Positions 12,802 through 23,640 of a DNA stretch of 64,000 nucleotides are shown here, piece by piece. Source of the DNA: Stramonita haemastoma. Taxonomy: Eukaryota; Mollusca; Gastropoda; Neogastropoda; Muricidae. The translations under genes were made by a program, and so were the position numbers. The first letter of the stretch is position 1. Every line of letters begins with the position of its first letter. A model generated the notes under the pieces. That model was not told where the DNA came from. It did not search any database and saw only the letters and a list, made by a program, of their open reading frames with translations. Location: positions 27,119,684 to 27,183,683 of the forward strand of contig CM060329.1 of NCBI GenBank assembly GCA_030674155.1. The letters run 5' to 3'.

Positions 12802-13532
12802 TGATTCATGCATAGGTTCTTGGTCACTTGTAAATGATCACCCTGAAAGGGACTACAGGTACCTAGTCCTAGGGAACACAGGAATGGGGTTTAGGGTCCT
12901 GAAGTGAGGAAAACATGACACCACCACCATTCCCTAGTGACTTTTTCAGAACTGTTTGATGTTGGGGGAAACTGAACAAATTGGCATTCTTTGACGCGTT
13001 TATTTATTACTTCTTTTATTTTAATAAGTTTATGATAAGCATAAATTGCCGAGCTGAACACAGCCTTATTTGAAATTGCTTTACTTAAAACTGTGTTGGT
13101 TTATTATTTATGATATATATATTAAATTTAAAAATCTCATAGAAAGAACATTTTGTTTTGATCTTGATTGATTGACAACATTGTATGTTGCCAGTGTACT
13201 AATATTACTATACTTTCAGTCAGATGGTAATGTCAGGACATGTCATCTGTTTTTAAGTCAGTTTGGTTGGTTTGTAGATTAACGTATATAATGCAAATCT
13301 GTCAGTGAGTCAGGAAATCTGTTTTTAGAGCTCTTCAAAACTGCCATGAAGTAATTGCATTGATATTCTAAGTCTATGTAATCACTGCATTCCATGCCAC
13401 TGTGTCTGTGATTATTTCTGTGATTGTCAGCAATCACTTATCATAATGTTAGCCTAAGTAGACAGTGAGATACTCAGCATACTGGGTCTAGTTTAGTTGG
13501 GTTTTTTCTAACATAAAATATCCTTGCATCAG

Positions 13533-13533
<1 letters not shown>

Positions 13534-13605
<72 letters not shown>

Positions 13606-13710
13606 ACGCGCGTGCGTGCGTGCGTGTGTGTGCGTGCGTGCATGTCTGTGTGTCTGTCTGTGTGTCTGTCTGTGTGTCTGTCTGTGTGTCTGTCTGTGTG
13701 TGTTTGTGTG

Positions 13711-13767
<57 letters not shown>

Positions 13768-13776
13768 GTGTGTGTG
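13534..13776. repeat. (GT)n/(TGTC)n microsatellite
   Basis: GT tract with a TGTGTGTCTGTC block in the middle; ends about 140 bases before G6PD exon 2. Confidence 0.95.
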
Positions 13777-13915
13777 CATACATGTGCATGTGTGCTTGTG
13801 TGTGTGTTGCTGCTGCTTATTTTCCAACATATAAACTAAAAGTATATATTTGCATGAGTCATTGTCTGTGTGGGTGTGAATGATTTCTGAAAACACACTT
13901 TTTGATTCTTTACAG

Positions 13916-13953
13916 GGGGACTTGGCAAAGAAAAAGATCTACCCAACTCTATG
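13916..13953 (+). CDS. G6PD: G6PD coding exon 2 (38-base microexon)
   Basis: The exon reads GDLAKKKIYPTL plus two bases of a Trp codon, completing the GASGDLAKKK coenzyme-binding motif begun in exon 1. The acceptor is tttacag and the donor gtaagt. Its phase (0 in, 2 out) joins exactly to exons 1 and 3. The exon is too short for ordinary ORF calling and was found from the family motif. It sits about 140 bases after a long GT microsatellite. Confidence 0.95.
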
Positions 13954-14543
13954 GTAAGTCTGAAACAATTTCCTTTCACAACTTGCTAAACAGTTCATTC
14001 AAATCTTTATCTTATCATTTTAAATATTATGAATAGAATTTTTTAATACTAGTAATACTGTTTGGCAAATCCTGGTCCCATAAAAAAATGCTTTTTAGGC
14101 AGTTACAAGCACAGCATGAATGTCAGTAGTTTTCATAAGCAAGCAGAGACTGCACAGGTAACAAAACAGCTCAAGGTGTTTGATTTCAGACAAGACTATG
14201 CAGATGTATCACTCAGGACAGTGAGCAGCACAACCCTAGCTGTGGCTTAACATTTTTAAAATGTGCTTCAACACAATGTCAACACAACTGTGTGGGGGGG
14301 AAATCTGAACCCACCACCTAAGGCAAACACTGCTGTGCATTATTCTGTGTAAGCATTCCACAGGAAAAAGCCCTAGTGTTATACAGCTGTTGGCCCAACA
14401 TAGAAAGTCTGAAAGGGAATATATACATTAATTTATGGGAATGATAAAACCAGTTTTTGGAAAAAGAGAAGAAATGTTTTATTATTAATGCTGTGGACTG
14501 GAATAAGAGATGGCTGATTGTTTGAATTATGTGAAAAGTGTAA

Positions 14544-14570
14544 ATGTGTGTGTGTGTGCGTGTGTGCGTG

Positions 14571-14665
<95 letters not shown>

Positions 14666-14790
14666 CTGTGTGTATGTGTGCGTGTATGTGTGCGTGTGTG
14701 TGTGTGTCTGTGTGTCTGTGTGTCTGTGTCTCAGTTTCTGTCGGTCTGCCTGCCAGTCTGTCTGCCTGTCTGCTTGTCTGTCTGTGAGAA
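14544..14790. repeat. (GT)n then (TGTC)n microsatellite
   Basis: Long GT run grading into TCTG/TGCC tetranucleotides in intron 2. Confidence 0.95.
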
Positions 14791-15350
14791 CCATTATACA
14801 GTCAATGCATGTACACGGGGCTTAGCACATTTTTCTGCTTGATGAATGATTGGTACACTACGTGTATACATACATATGATATATACTCAAAGCTTAGACA
14901 TAATGCCTGATTCAGGATATAAGTTTAAGTATGACCGTGAGAGAGTGGTTGAGATACTTGACTGACAGTGATAGCCAGTTTTCTGTAAATTATGTATCCT
15001 GGTTTTTACTCTGTAAATCAGTAAATGCGGTTTAGGGGGTGAATAGAAATTACATTTTGACTTGATTTGATTGTCAGTTGAACATTTTTGTTTTTAAAAA
15101 AAAATCAATAGTAGTAATGTCACTGTGACCTCTTGGAGGAAGAGGAAGTAAAACAGAGAGGGAGGGAGAAAGAGAATGTAAAAACTGCAGTAGTACATGA
15201 GTACAGTTCTGGTAACTTGATAGTCCTGAGTATTGTATCTAGAACTGTTCATGCACCTGTTGATTTGTCTTTCTCTGAGGAGGAGGATGAATAAATACTA
15301 CCAGCTCTGTAATTATTGCTATTCATGATCAAAAGTAGTTATATGTGGTG

Positions 15351-15351
<1 letters not shown>

Positions 15352-15405
<54 letters not shown>

Positions 15406-15480
15406 GTGTGTGTGTGTGTGTGTGTGGTATGTGTGTGTGTTTGTTTGTGTGTTCTGTGTGTGTGTTGTGTGTGTGTGTTG
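15352..15480. repeat. (GT)n microsatellite
   Basis: GT run with TTGT interruptions in intron 2. Confidence 0.95.
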
Positions 15481-15617
15481 TGTGAGTGAGCATGCGTGCG
15501 TACATGTGTGTAAAATGCATGCGTGCGCTCGCATGTGTGTGTTTGTGTGTGTGTTAAAAGTCAAGGCAAGTCTAAATACACTTACTTAACACACATTGGC
15601 TACATCCCAGACGTACA

Positions 15618-15649
15618 TGCACACACGCACGCACGCACGCACACACGCA

Positions 15650-15707
<58 letters not shown>

Positions 15708-15724
15708 ACACACACACACACACG
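15618..15724. repeat. (CA)n/(GCAC)n microsatellite
   Basis: GCAC block then CA run, about 110 bases before G6PD exon 3. Confidence 0.95.
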
Positions 15725-15833
15725 TTTGATCCTACCCATCCATTTTTAATTAATTTTATAAAATTCCTTTATCATCAATTTTTGCTCAGTGTATGAATGA
15801 ACTAAATCAGGACAATTGTCCCCCCTGTTGCAG

Positions 15834-15942
15834 GTGGCTGTTTCGAGATGGGTTGTTGCCCCCCAAGACGTACTTCGTGGGCTATGCCCGCAGCAAGCTG
15901 ACCATGGAGGACATCAAGAAGAGCGTGGTGCCCTTCATGAAG
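15834..15942 (+). CDS. G6PD: G6PD coding exon 3
   Basis: The first base completes the split Trp codon, giving WWLFRDGLLP followed by KTYFVGYARSKLTMEDIKK, matching the start of the G6PD N-terminal domain. Acceptor ttgcag at 15828-15833; donor gtcagc at 15943, phase 0. Codon use is G/C-rich at third positions, in contrast to the AT-rich introns. A TTAA-flanked MITE begins only 22 bases after the donor. Confidence 0.95.
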
Positions 15943-15964
15943 GTCAGCACATCTGAACTGCTCT

Positions 15965-16491
15965 TTAACCCTCTCAGTCCCCACCCGGGATTTGCTGGGA
16001 TTAAATCGTTCCCTCCCCTGAATCCGAACCCGGGATTTGCCAGGATTAAATTGTTCCCTCCCTGAATCCGAACCCGGGATTTGCCAGGATTAAATGTTCC
16101 CTCCCCTGAATCCCGACCCAGGATTTGCCGGGATTAAATCGTTCCCTCCCCTGAATCCCAAACCGGGATTTGCTGGGATTAAATTGTTCCCTCCCCTGAA
16201 TCCCAAACTGGGTTTGCTGGGATTAAATCGTTCCCTCCCCTGAATCCCGACCTGGGATTTACACACAGTCGTTTTCCATCACGCAGTGACCTCCACTGAT
16301 TGCTACCATATGCTGAAGCTCCATCATGCTTGAGGCACAGACCCTGCTGTGAGTCTGGAAGTAATTATAGCTGCTGGCATGTACTTAGAAGGAGGAAAAG
16401 GTGAGCGAGCATGTGCCTGACCTGATTTCGTGATGGAATGCAAAATCTAAAGGCAGTTTGTGTTCAGAGAATCTGAATGCAAGAGGGTTAA
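15965..16491. mobile_element. TTAA-flanked MITE with internal 51 bp tandem expansion, intron 3
   Basis: Bounded by TTAACCCTCT at 15965 and AGAGGGTTAA at 16491. The left half contains about six copies of a 51 bp unit with gggattaaatcgttccctcc. The right half matches, inverted, the element at 49263-49588. It is non-coding, and piggyBac-like only by target site and termini. Confidence 0.65.
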
Positions 16492-16741
16492 CACTATCCA
16501 TGGCTACGTTAAGGGAGAGAGCCCTTCTTTCCCTGTACATGTATGCTGCTGTTTTAATGGTGATTTTGTTCTAGAAATATTTTTTAGTTGTTTCTTCTTT
16601 TTTTTTTTTACTGTGTAATTTATTGGAAGTAACTTTAACACCTGTAACTAAGTCATCTGATTATATTCTGTTTATCAACACAGACGGCACATTGACAAGT
16701 CACATGGCTTATAAGCTCAAGCCATACGGTTACTATTTCTG

Positions 16742-17150
16742 CTTCATGAAGGAAAGAGACAAAACTTCTATACTACTTCATGAAGGAAAGATAGAAAACT
16801 TCTTTACTACTTCATGAAGGAAAGAGAGAAAACTTCTTTACTACTTCATGAAGGAAAGAGAGAAAACTTCTTTACTACTTCATGAAGGAAAGAGAGAAAA
16901 CTTCTTTACTACTTCATGAAGGAAAGAGAAAACTTCTTTACTACTTCATGAAGGAAAGAGAGAAAACTTCTTTACTACTACACGAAAGAAAGAGAGAAAA
17001 CTTCTTTACTACTTCATGAAGGAAAGAGAGAAAACTTCTTTACTACTACACGAAAGAAAGAGAGAAAACTTCTTTACTACTACACGAAAGAAAGACAAAA
17101 CTTCTTTTCTACTATTACCTCATGCAGGAAAGAGAGAAAACTTGTTTTTG
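16742..17150. repeat. 34 bp minisatellite abutting the G6PD exon 4 acceptor
   Basis: About 12 units of tactacttcatgaaggaaag followed by agagaaaacttctt, some with cacgaaag variants. Period 34 was checked at 16742, 16776 and 16810. The last unit degenerates into the polypyrimidine tract of exon 4. Confidence 0.9.
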
Positions 17151-17160
17151 TTTGTTTCAG

Positions 17161-17369
17161 GTGAAAGCGGGGGAGGAGGAGAGGCTGAAGGAGTTTTTCA
17201 AGCTGAACACGTATGTGGCGGGGGCCTACGACAAGACGGACGGCTTCGCTGCCCTGAACAAAGCCATCCTGACCCACGGCAGCTGTAACCGCCTCTTCTA
17301 CCTGGCCCTGCCCCCCTCCGTGTATGAAACAGTCACGCTGAACATCAAGGCCGTCTGCATGGCCACCAA
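17161..17369 (+). CDS. G6PD: G6PD coding exon 4
   Basis: Encodes residues 85-153 plus two bases of Asn154. Recognisable blocks are FFKLNTYVAGAYD, NRLFYLALPPSVYE and VTLNIKAVCM. The acceptor is tttgtttcag; the donor is gtgagt at 17370. Exon 4 follows directly on a 34 bp minisatellite, and its acceptor lies in the last degenerate unit. Confidence 0.95.
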
Positions 17370-17756
17370 GTGAGTCGTGCTGAGTGCTGGACCTGTGTCA
17401 GGCTGAGGGGTAATGTTGAACTGAAGTTAGCTATGGACAAATGAACTGCTAGGAGAGTTCTAAGCCTTGTACAGGTCTGTGTGCCAGGGGGAGAATGGTT
17501 GTAATCTTTAGCAGCGTCATCAGAAATTCAAGTGAAGGTGTAGTCACTTACCCACCTCTGCCACTGTCGACATCAGAAAAGTGGTTCTCACTGGCTGTAA
17601 ACTTTTGTATGGAGACCTGCAAGCTAGTCATGAAATGAGGGTGAAAAATAAATAATATAATAAAAAAAATTTTTTAATCAAAGATGAAATGAGGATAGAA
17701 CCTTTTTTATTTCAAAAACCTTTACTGCTGTACTGAAATTAGTTTGTTCTTAGTTT

Positions 17757-17925
17757 TAGTCTTAGGTTCTGTCCCCCCAGTTCACCCAGCTGTCAATGGG
17801 TACCTGCCCTCTTTAGGGTCAGGGAAGGTAAAGCAGCGAGGGAGAGGAGATGGGCGCCGCCCTCAATATGCTGGCCCCTAGAGAAGCTGAGGTCTCTGAC
17901 ACCTTTGCTTTCCTGGATTTCCAAC
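17757..17925 (+). mobile_element. SINE family B (tRNA/5S chimera), 3' part
   Basis: Contains cagttcacccagctgtcaat, gggtacctgccctctttagg, aaagcagcgagggagaggag and the ctagagaagctgaggtctct block shared with the copies at 20075, 25437 and 55783. The tRNA and 5S parts are missing. Confidence 0.7.
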
Positions 17926-19861
17926 AATGGCAAAGGATTATGTCTTTACTTTTGGTTCTAGCTGGGTCTCCAGGACTGTGATGGGGCTGAGTGCTGGAGA
18001 GGCTGATCCTAAGATGGCTGGGAGATGTTTTTGGAGATATAACTGATAGTGCAGTTTAGTTACTCAAGGCAGTGTCAGTGTGAGCACAATATTCCTTGCT
18101 ACATCACATCTGTACATATAGCCACTGAGGGTGAAAAAGTAGCAGGAATAAGGAGGATAAAGAGAGCGCTGAATCTACTGATGTTTAACCAATGAATAAA
18201 TAACCCTTACCCGTGTGAGGTGATTCAGTCATGACTTGAGATGAATCGATTAAAACCAACTGCAAATGGGGACATTTTGGTTCACTTTTGAAGAATTATG
18301 TAAAAATGTTGTCAACTATTGTGTACTTCATATCAAGAAATTTTGATTATACTGTAGCAGAATTTAATGGGGGAAATCTACACACTTATGTACAAGTAAG
18401 GTTGTGAACACTGATACCTTAGTATGTAAATAAACGTTTGTGCCCACAACACGGAAAGTTTTTGCACACATCTGTTAACCATCTTAGCCTCGTTAAGGCC
18501 GCAGCCACCCGTAACAGCACCAGCTGCTAGATTCTGTTGCGGCCGTAGCCAGCCGTTAGTCCTGACCAACGTGGGCAGTACTTTTCCATCACACACATAT
18601 CTCGTGGTTCTCACACAATGTGTCTGAAATTTGGTGGGGCGATGCAGGGAAGGTTTCAGATGGTGCCAGTGATAAATTTAGACCACTAACACGTGTGTTC
18701 TTGGTAGGGAAGGAAGAAAGCAAGGTTGGTGGTAGAAACGCCTTTCGCTCATAGCGCGTGGCGAAAAAAAATGGCGTCTTCGTTGGTAGCAGACGATTCA
18801 TCTAACTAACTAGACGATAAAATGAACCTGTTTGCTTTGGAAGTAGAAAAATTTCAATGATAAATGTTAAGTGAGTCAGAAATAAAAAGCTGAGGGGAGA
18901 GAAGAGAAAGGAAATAACGCAGTTAGAGAGAAGAATGACCCTGAAAATAAGCACTACACGGCACATTCTGCAAGCGCAGTGACCTGTGCTACCCACATGC
19001 TGTGGAGAAATTTGACCTGGGGGGGGAGGGGGGAGGTCCGCAGCATAAACGCCAGAAAATGTGACGCCTTTTGACTATTTTCTAGTTATTACAACACTTT
19101 TTATTTGAACTCAACGGACAGATTTGCTGATGACGAAAATAGCAAGAAGAAAAAGAAAATAGGTCTCCAGTCTGCCAAGGTGCCACAGGTGACAGCGATA
19201 GGTACACCCCCGACACATCCACATTTTGTGCTTTCTGTGATGTGATGTGTCCCTGTGCCATCACTATGACTATTTTAAAGGCTATCAAGATTAAAATTTT
19301 GTAGAATTACACAAGTTCTGTGTTGTTTCATATTTGTCACACCTGTGTGGTGACACTGGTGACAATATGACACTTATGTACAATAATACACTTCTGTGCA
19401 CTTAACAAACATGTGGTAAGACATGGACATCTGAAATGCAGTATACAGGTCAGATATTGATTGAATATGCCTTGTTTTCAAAAGACAAAAAAACAGTTAA
19501 ACAAAAAGTATGTCTCATCAAGACATATAAAACAACAGGTGTTATGAGGACATTGTGTGACACATCCTTGAAGTACAATTGCACACAAACATTAATAAAC
19601 ACGTTAGCTAGGCATCTGTTCTTTATTCAACACTTACATGTATGAATTTTTGTCTATTCCATACATATTTGCTGGTTTATTGCATACAATATACTTTAAC
19701 CTGTGATTGGTGACAAATAAGGTGACAATGACACGACATTTTGCGACCAGACATGTGAACTTGCCTTAGAATGCAAGTACAAAGATATATCTAGCTTGTG
19801 ACAAAATTTCAGCTTGATAGCTTGTCATGCACACAGACAGTTGTCTATGTCAGTTTGGGGT

Positions 19862-19932
19862 AGAAAACTTTCAAAGAATTCAAAATCTACAGGCAGTTTA
19901 GCTCTGTAGAATTCAACAACAAGAGGGTTAAA
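19862..19932. mobile_element. Solo end of TTAA MITE
   Basis: Resembles the right end of the 15965-16491 element (aaaatctacaggcagttta, then aacaagagggttaa). Only this end was recognised. Confidence 0.4.
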
Positions 19933-19944
19933 ACGACTTTCAGA

Positions 19945-20072
19945 TAGGCGGTGTTAGATATTTGAAAGTATTAGGAAGTGTTTGGTTTTGAACCTGAAGT
20001 TGAAAGTTACTGGAGCCACTGAAACTGACTGAGGTGACAGCCCTGATATGGCTTTCATGGTCTGTAGGGCTA
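19945..20072 (+). repeat. Interspersed repeat C, copy 1
   Basis: Contains gaaagttactggagccactg and gacagccctgatatggcttt. An inverted copy lies at 58950-59100 and short pieces occur near 25735-25790 and 42543-42604. No coding frame. Confidence 0.65.
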
Positions 20073-20074
20073 CA

Positions 20075-20340
20075 AATTAAGCAGTGTCAAGTGTGGTTAC
20101 CAGTTGGATGGGTGACCATTTGCGTGCCTTAGCTTCAGTACAGTCCCCCCAGTTCATCCAGCCGTAAATGGGTACCTGCCCTCTTCAGGGTCAGGGAAGG
20201 TAAAGCAGCGAGGGAGAGGAGATGGGTGCCGCCCTCAACATACTGGCCCATAGAGAAGCTGAGGTCTCTGATGCCTCGCTCCCCTACGACTGCCTAGGTT
20301 ATGGAACACACAACCTGTACCTTTACCTACTAAAACGACA
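20075..20340 (+). mobile_element. SINE family B (tRNA/5S chimera) next to exon 5
   Basis: 5S-like taagcagtgtcaagtgtggt and taccagttggatgggtgacc, then the family B body and a ctttacctac tail. The end of the element is about 20 bases from the G6PD exon 5 acceptor. The tRNA-like head is replaced by repeat C. Confidence 0.75.
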
Positions 20341-20360
20341 TGTCTGTATGGTATGACCAG

Positions 20361-20522
20361 CGGCAAGTGGACACGGCTGATCGTGGAGAAGCCGTTTGGG
20401 CGTGACCTGGAGAGCTCCAACAGCCTGTCCTCTCACCTGTCCACCCTGTTCAAGGAAGATGAGATCTACCGCATCGACCACTACCTGGGCAAGGAGATGG
20501 TGCAGAACCTCATGGTGCTCAG
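20361..20522 (+). CDS. G6PD: G6PD coding exon 5 (active-site exon)
   Basis: Carries residues 155-207 with completed Asn154 and the first two bases of Arg208. It includes [14 protein letters not shown] and the G6PD signature RIDHYLGKE. His194 and Lys198 correspond by position to human His201 and Lys205, which bind the substrate phosphate and sugar. The acceptor ends at 20360, only about 20 bases after a SINE of the tRNA/5S chimeric family; the donor is gtgagt at 20523. Confidence 0.96.
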
Positions 20523-20904
20523 GTGAGTGAGAGGCTGCTCTTTTTTTTTTTTCTTTTATTCTTTTATATCGAGGATAATGGAATACTGGAGTATTCAAGT
20601 TCAATTCAAACATTTCCTATATCTCAAAAACAGAGAAATTCATGTGGGTTACAAGCCGTACATAAAAAAAGTGAATAGGAAAAACGTTTATCATAGAGGA
20701 ATAACACAGCACAGTATGCAAACATCACCTCACTTACACTACAAGACAATACCTATACCAATACCATCACTGTATCAAAGAGGAATTCAAGTGGTCACAA
20801 GCCATATGTATATATATTAAAATGATAAACAGAAATACTTATATATATGAAAATGATAAACGGAAATACTTATCACAGGAAGTGAAAAAATTAAATCTCA
20901 GATA

Positions 20905-20963
20905 CACACACGCACGCACACATGCTCACACGCACGCACGCACGCACGCAGCATGCACGCATG

Positions 20964-21061
<98 letters not shown>
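20905..21061. repeat. (CA)n/(GCAC)n microsatellite
   Basis: GCAC and GCATGCAC block followed by a pure CA run in intron 5. Confidence 0.95.
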
Positions 21062-21195
21062 ACAAATAGTTTTATAACAGATTAAAAAAGTAAATATGTT
21101 TTCTGACTTATTTCTCAGCTATGATAACCTATCATACTAACCTATGATGCGCATTGCACAAATCCAACATCACTCAGTCAAGAATACTAATTTTA

Positions 21196-21325
21196 GCGCA
21201 CCTTCCCTTTTACCTAGTCCAAGTGTGGTCAGTTCCTGCTATAATTAGCACCAGCTGGGCTGGGATGGGATGGATTAATTAGCAGCTGAGAGGAGCTGAA
21301 AGGGATGGAAACTGACTGCTGTGAA
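21196..21325 (+). repeat. Interspersed repeat E, copy 1, at the exon 6 acceptor
   Basis: Shares gtccaagtgtggtca, taattagcaccagctggg, gggatgggatgga and aggagctgaaa with an inverted copy at 63236-63372. It ends about a dozen bases before the exon 6 acceptor. Confidence 0.7.
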
Positions 21326-21337
21326 TGCGCTGTGCAG

Positions 21338-21463
21338 GTTTGGCAACAGAATTTTCTCCCCCATCTGGAACCGGGACAATATCGCCAGCGTCGTCATCAG
21401 CTTCAAGGAGCCCTTTGGCACGCAGGGACGAGGGGGTTACTTTGACAACTTTGGAATCATCAG
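21338..21463 (+). CDS. G6PD: G6PD coding exon 6
   Basis: Completes Arg208 and encodes [39 protein letters not shown] and two bases of Arg250, all conserved blocks of the beta+alpha domain. Acceptor tgtgcag, donor gtgtga at 21464. An interspersed repeat, also present inverted at 63236-63372, ends just upstream of the acceptor. Confidence 0.95.
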
Positions 21464-22629
21464 GTGTGATGCTGCTGCTTTAGTTTGATAACTGACTGAC
21501 TGACTGCTTACTAATCTTTAGAATGGACAGCGTGTGTGTGGTGTTGTATGCTGACTCTTAACATTTTCTATACTCTAAAGTTGATCTGTGAACTGTCAAG
21601 TTACCACCGTCCTAAATGTTCGTCATTAGGACTTTTATAGCTTGTGCAAATCAAATCGTAGTTCTGGAACAGTGATTTAGTGTTTAGAACTGTCTGTAGT
21701 CGGACTTATTCTTGGGTATTCATGGGAAGATACCTGTGTTTCCATTTTCTCCACTTTGTTTCTTTTGTTTTTCCTCAGTTATCATCAAAATAACATGTTG
21801 TGCACTCATAGACAATTTTTGTATGTGATGTTTTCCCATTACCCAGAAACTAAAGATGATTGCTAAAAAGAATGAATTCTAAAAAAAAAAAAAAGAGTTA
21901 CAGAAGTTGAAAGAATTTTTGCTGCACATCCCAAAGTTGTGTACTCTTCCAGAGTAGAAAATCACATAGTAGAAAAAGAAATCAGAAACTCAAACAAACA
22001 AACAAAGAGAGAAAGGATTTTGCATTGATGGTAAAAAAAAAAAAGAGTGAGATGGGAGAGTCAGTGAGGACAGACACCATTCTGGATAAAGAAAGAATTC
22101 TAGGGTCACTGGATAGAGTTGTGAATTGATTGCTAGACTCCTGAGAAACAGTTGATCTTAGTATGAGCAGCAGAAGATTAAGAGCTTTGAAGCATGTGTG
22201 ACCCCTGCACAAGTGGCTTCTATATTGATTTGGATCAGGGTTTTTTAATCTACCTGCATGTGACATTGTATTACTGTTTTGGCATCAAAAAGTATGTGGT
22301 TAGCTGTCAGCACCATGTTCCATCAATGAATTCTTTCAAGAACAAAAAGAATTCAGGTCTCACACCTACTTAACCTTACATGACGATAACTTTGAAGTAT
22401 ACTTGAAAACTTGGGCATCTTCTCAACAGCCTTGAGATAATGGATTTTTCTTAGCCTCTGAACAACTTTGATATAGTCACAGATGTTTACATGTTTATGG
22501 TACAATGAGATTGCTGTCTGTGCAAGGCGAGTGCAGGCTTGTATGCACACATGAGTCATGCTTCTCTAAATGCTGTGGTTATCAATACTGATGTGGTATC
22601 AGAGCTGACAGTGTGCTGTGATTGTTCAG

Positions 22630-22722
22630 GGATGTGATGCAGAACCACTTACTGCAGATCCTGACTCTGGTTGCCATGGAAAAGCCGCCCACAACGCCTC
22701 TGAAGATATCCGCAATGAGAAG
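22630..22722 (+). CDS. G6PD: G6PD coding exon 7, one base short (apparent frameshift)
   Basis: Begins in frame with RDVMQNHLLQILTLVAMEKP; His256 matches the catalytic base (human His263) and Asp251 its partner. After the Pro codons around 22686-22694 the family match moves to another frame, reading ASEDIRNEK up to the donor gtcagt at 22723. The exon is 93 bases, but flanking phases require 94. So one base is missing between about 22686 and 22700. Either the assembly dropped a base in the C-rich run or this allele is broken. Every other exon is intact, which favours an assembly error. Confidence 0.9.
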
Positions 22723-22751
22723 GTCAGTGCACATTCTGACCACTGGACTAC

Positions 22752-22870
22752 TTTTAATAATGATAATATGGAATGTATATTTAGCGCTGAATCTTGTAAA
22801 GCAAACTAATCAAAGCGCTGCTAGTTCACATACTCTGCCTGCTGAATATGTCACTTCATTGTTTGGCTCA
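22752..22870 (+). repeat. Interspersed repeat F, copy 1
   Basis: tagcgctgaatcttgtaaag then caaactaatcaaagcgct; a second copy lies at 25127-25212. Confidence 0.5.
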
Positions 22871-23127
22871 TGAAACAGAGAGAGGGGGTTTGGGTTACAG
22901 AGTATGTCTCACCACATTTGCTAGGTCATAAAAGTTGAGGGTTAGTGAGGTTATAGTACTTTAGTCAAGGTAAGATATGTTAAGGAGACTTTGTGGCAAA
23001 GGAATACCCTATCAGCTATTTGTAGATGTGCATGTGATCAAAAGATCATCCATGAGCCATCATCTGTGTGTGAAATAAAGAGAAGTGGTGCATGATATGA
23101 GGGAGTCATTTCTACAGTGAAGAAGGA

Positions 23128-23486
23128 TTTTTTTCTTTTATTTGGAGGATAATGGAATAAGCACTTATGTGCTTTTTTTTTTTTTTACATCCAGTCCCCA
23201 TGTGTATGCAATATTGTAAATTTTGTCATCCGTTCCCACTGGCACACAATGGCCTACTTTTACAAAAAGTGGAACAGGATTTGTCGTGTGCTCAAGATGC
23301 TCCGCATGCGTCCGCACACAGGGCCTCGGTTTATAGACTCATCCTAAGGACTTTTGGGGAGAGTGGAGTCAGCACTGATGTTAACTCCAGGGGAAAAAAC
23401 CCTCAAACGGGAATCAAACCCGGGTTGTCAAATTGTGAGCGCAATGTTCTAACCACTAGGCTATCCTGCCCCTAGCATAGCATGAT
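23128..23486 (-). mobile_element. SINE family A, full-length with 26 bp target duplication
   Basis: Read on the - strand: tRNA-like head ggatagcctagtggttagaa, B-box-like cccgggtttgattcccg, the family body, and the tail ending near 23130. It is flanked by the 26-base duplication starting ggagtcatttctacagtgaa at 23102-23127 and 23487-23512. The perfect flank indicates a recent LINE-mediated insertion. Confidence 0.85.
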
Positions 23487-23640
23487 GGAGTCATTTCTAC
23501 AGTGAAGAAGGAATTTGGGTAACTCCTCTGTGTGAAAAAAAAAATAAAAAAAATCCTGTGTGTCTCCTGTGGGTGGTGCAGGTGAAGAAGGAATTAGGTA
23601 ACTCACCTGTGTGTGTGTGTCACCTGTGTGTCTCCTGCAG

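Noticed and set aside
12517..12827. Cys/Val-rich and His/Thr-rich open frames over CA/GT tracts here and at many other places
   Set aside because: Translations of dinucleotide repeats; no evidence of coding.
18589..18801. 70-codon - strand open frame in G6PD intron 4
   Set aside because: Non-repetitive but matches no family I know, with no splice context; not supported.
22630..22722. Calling the G6PD locus a pseudogene because of the exon 7 frameshift
   Set aside because: Twelve other exons, all splice sites and all catalytic residues are intact; a single indel is better explained as an assembly error.
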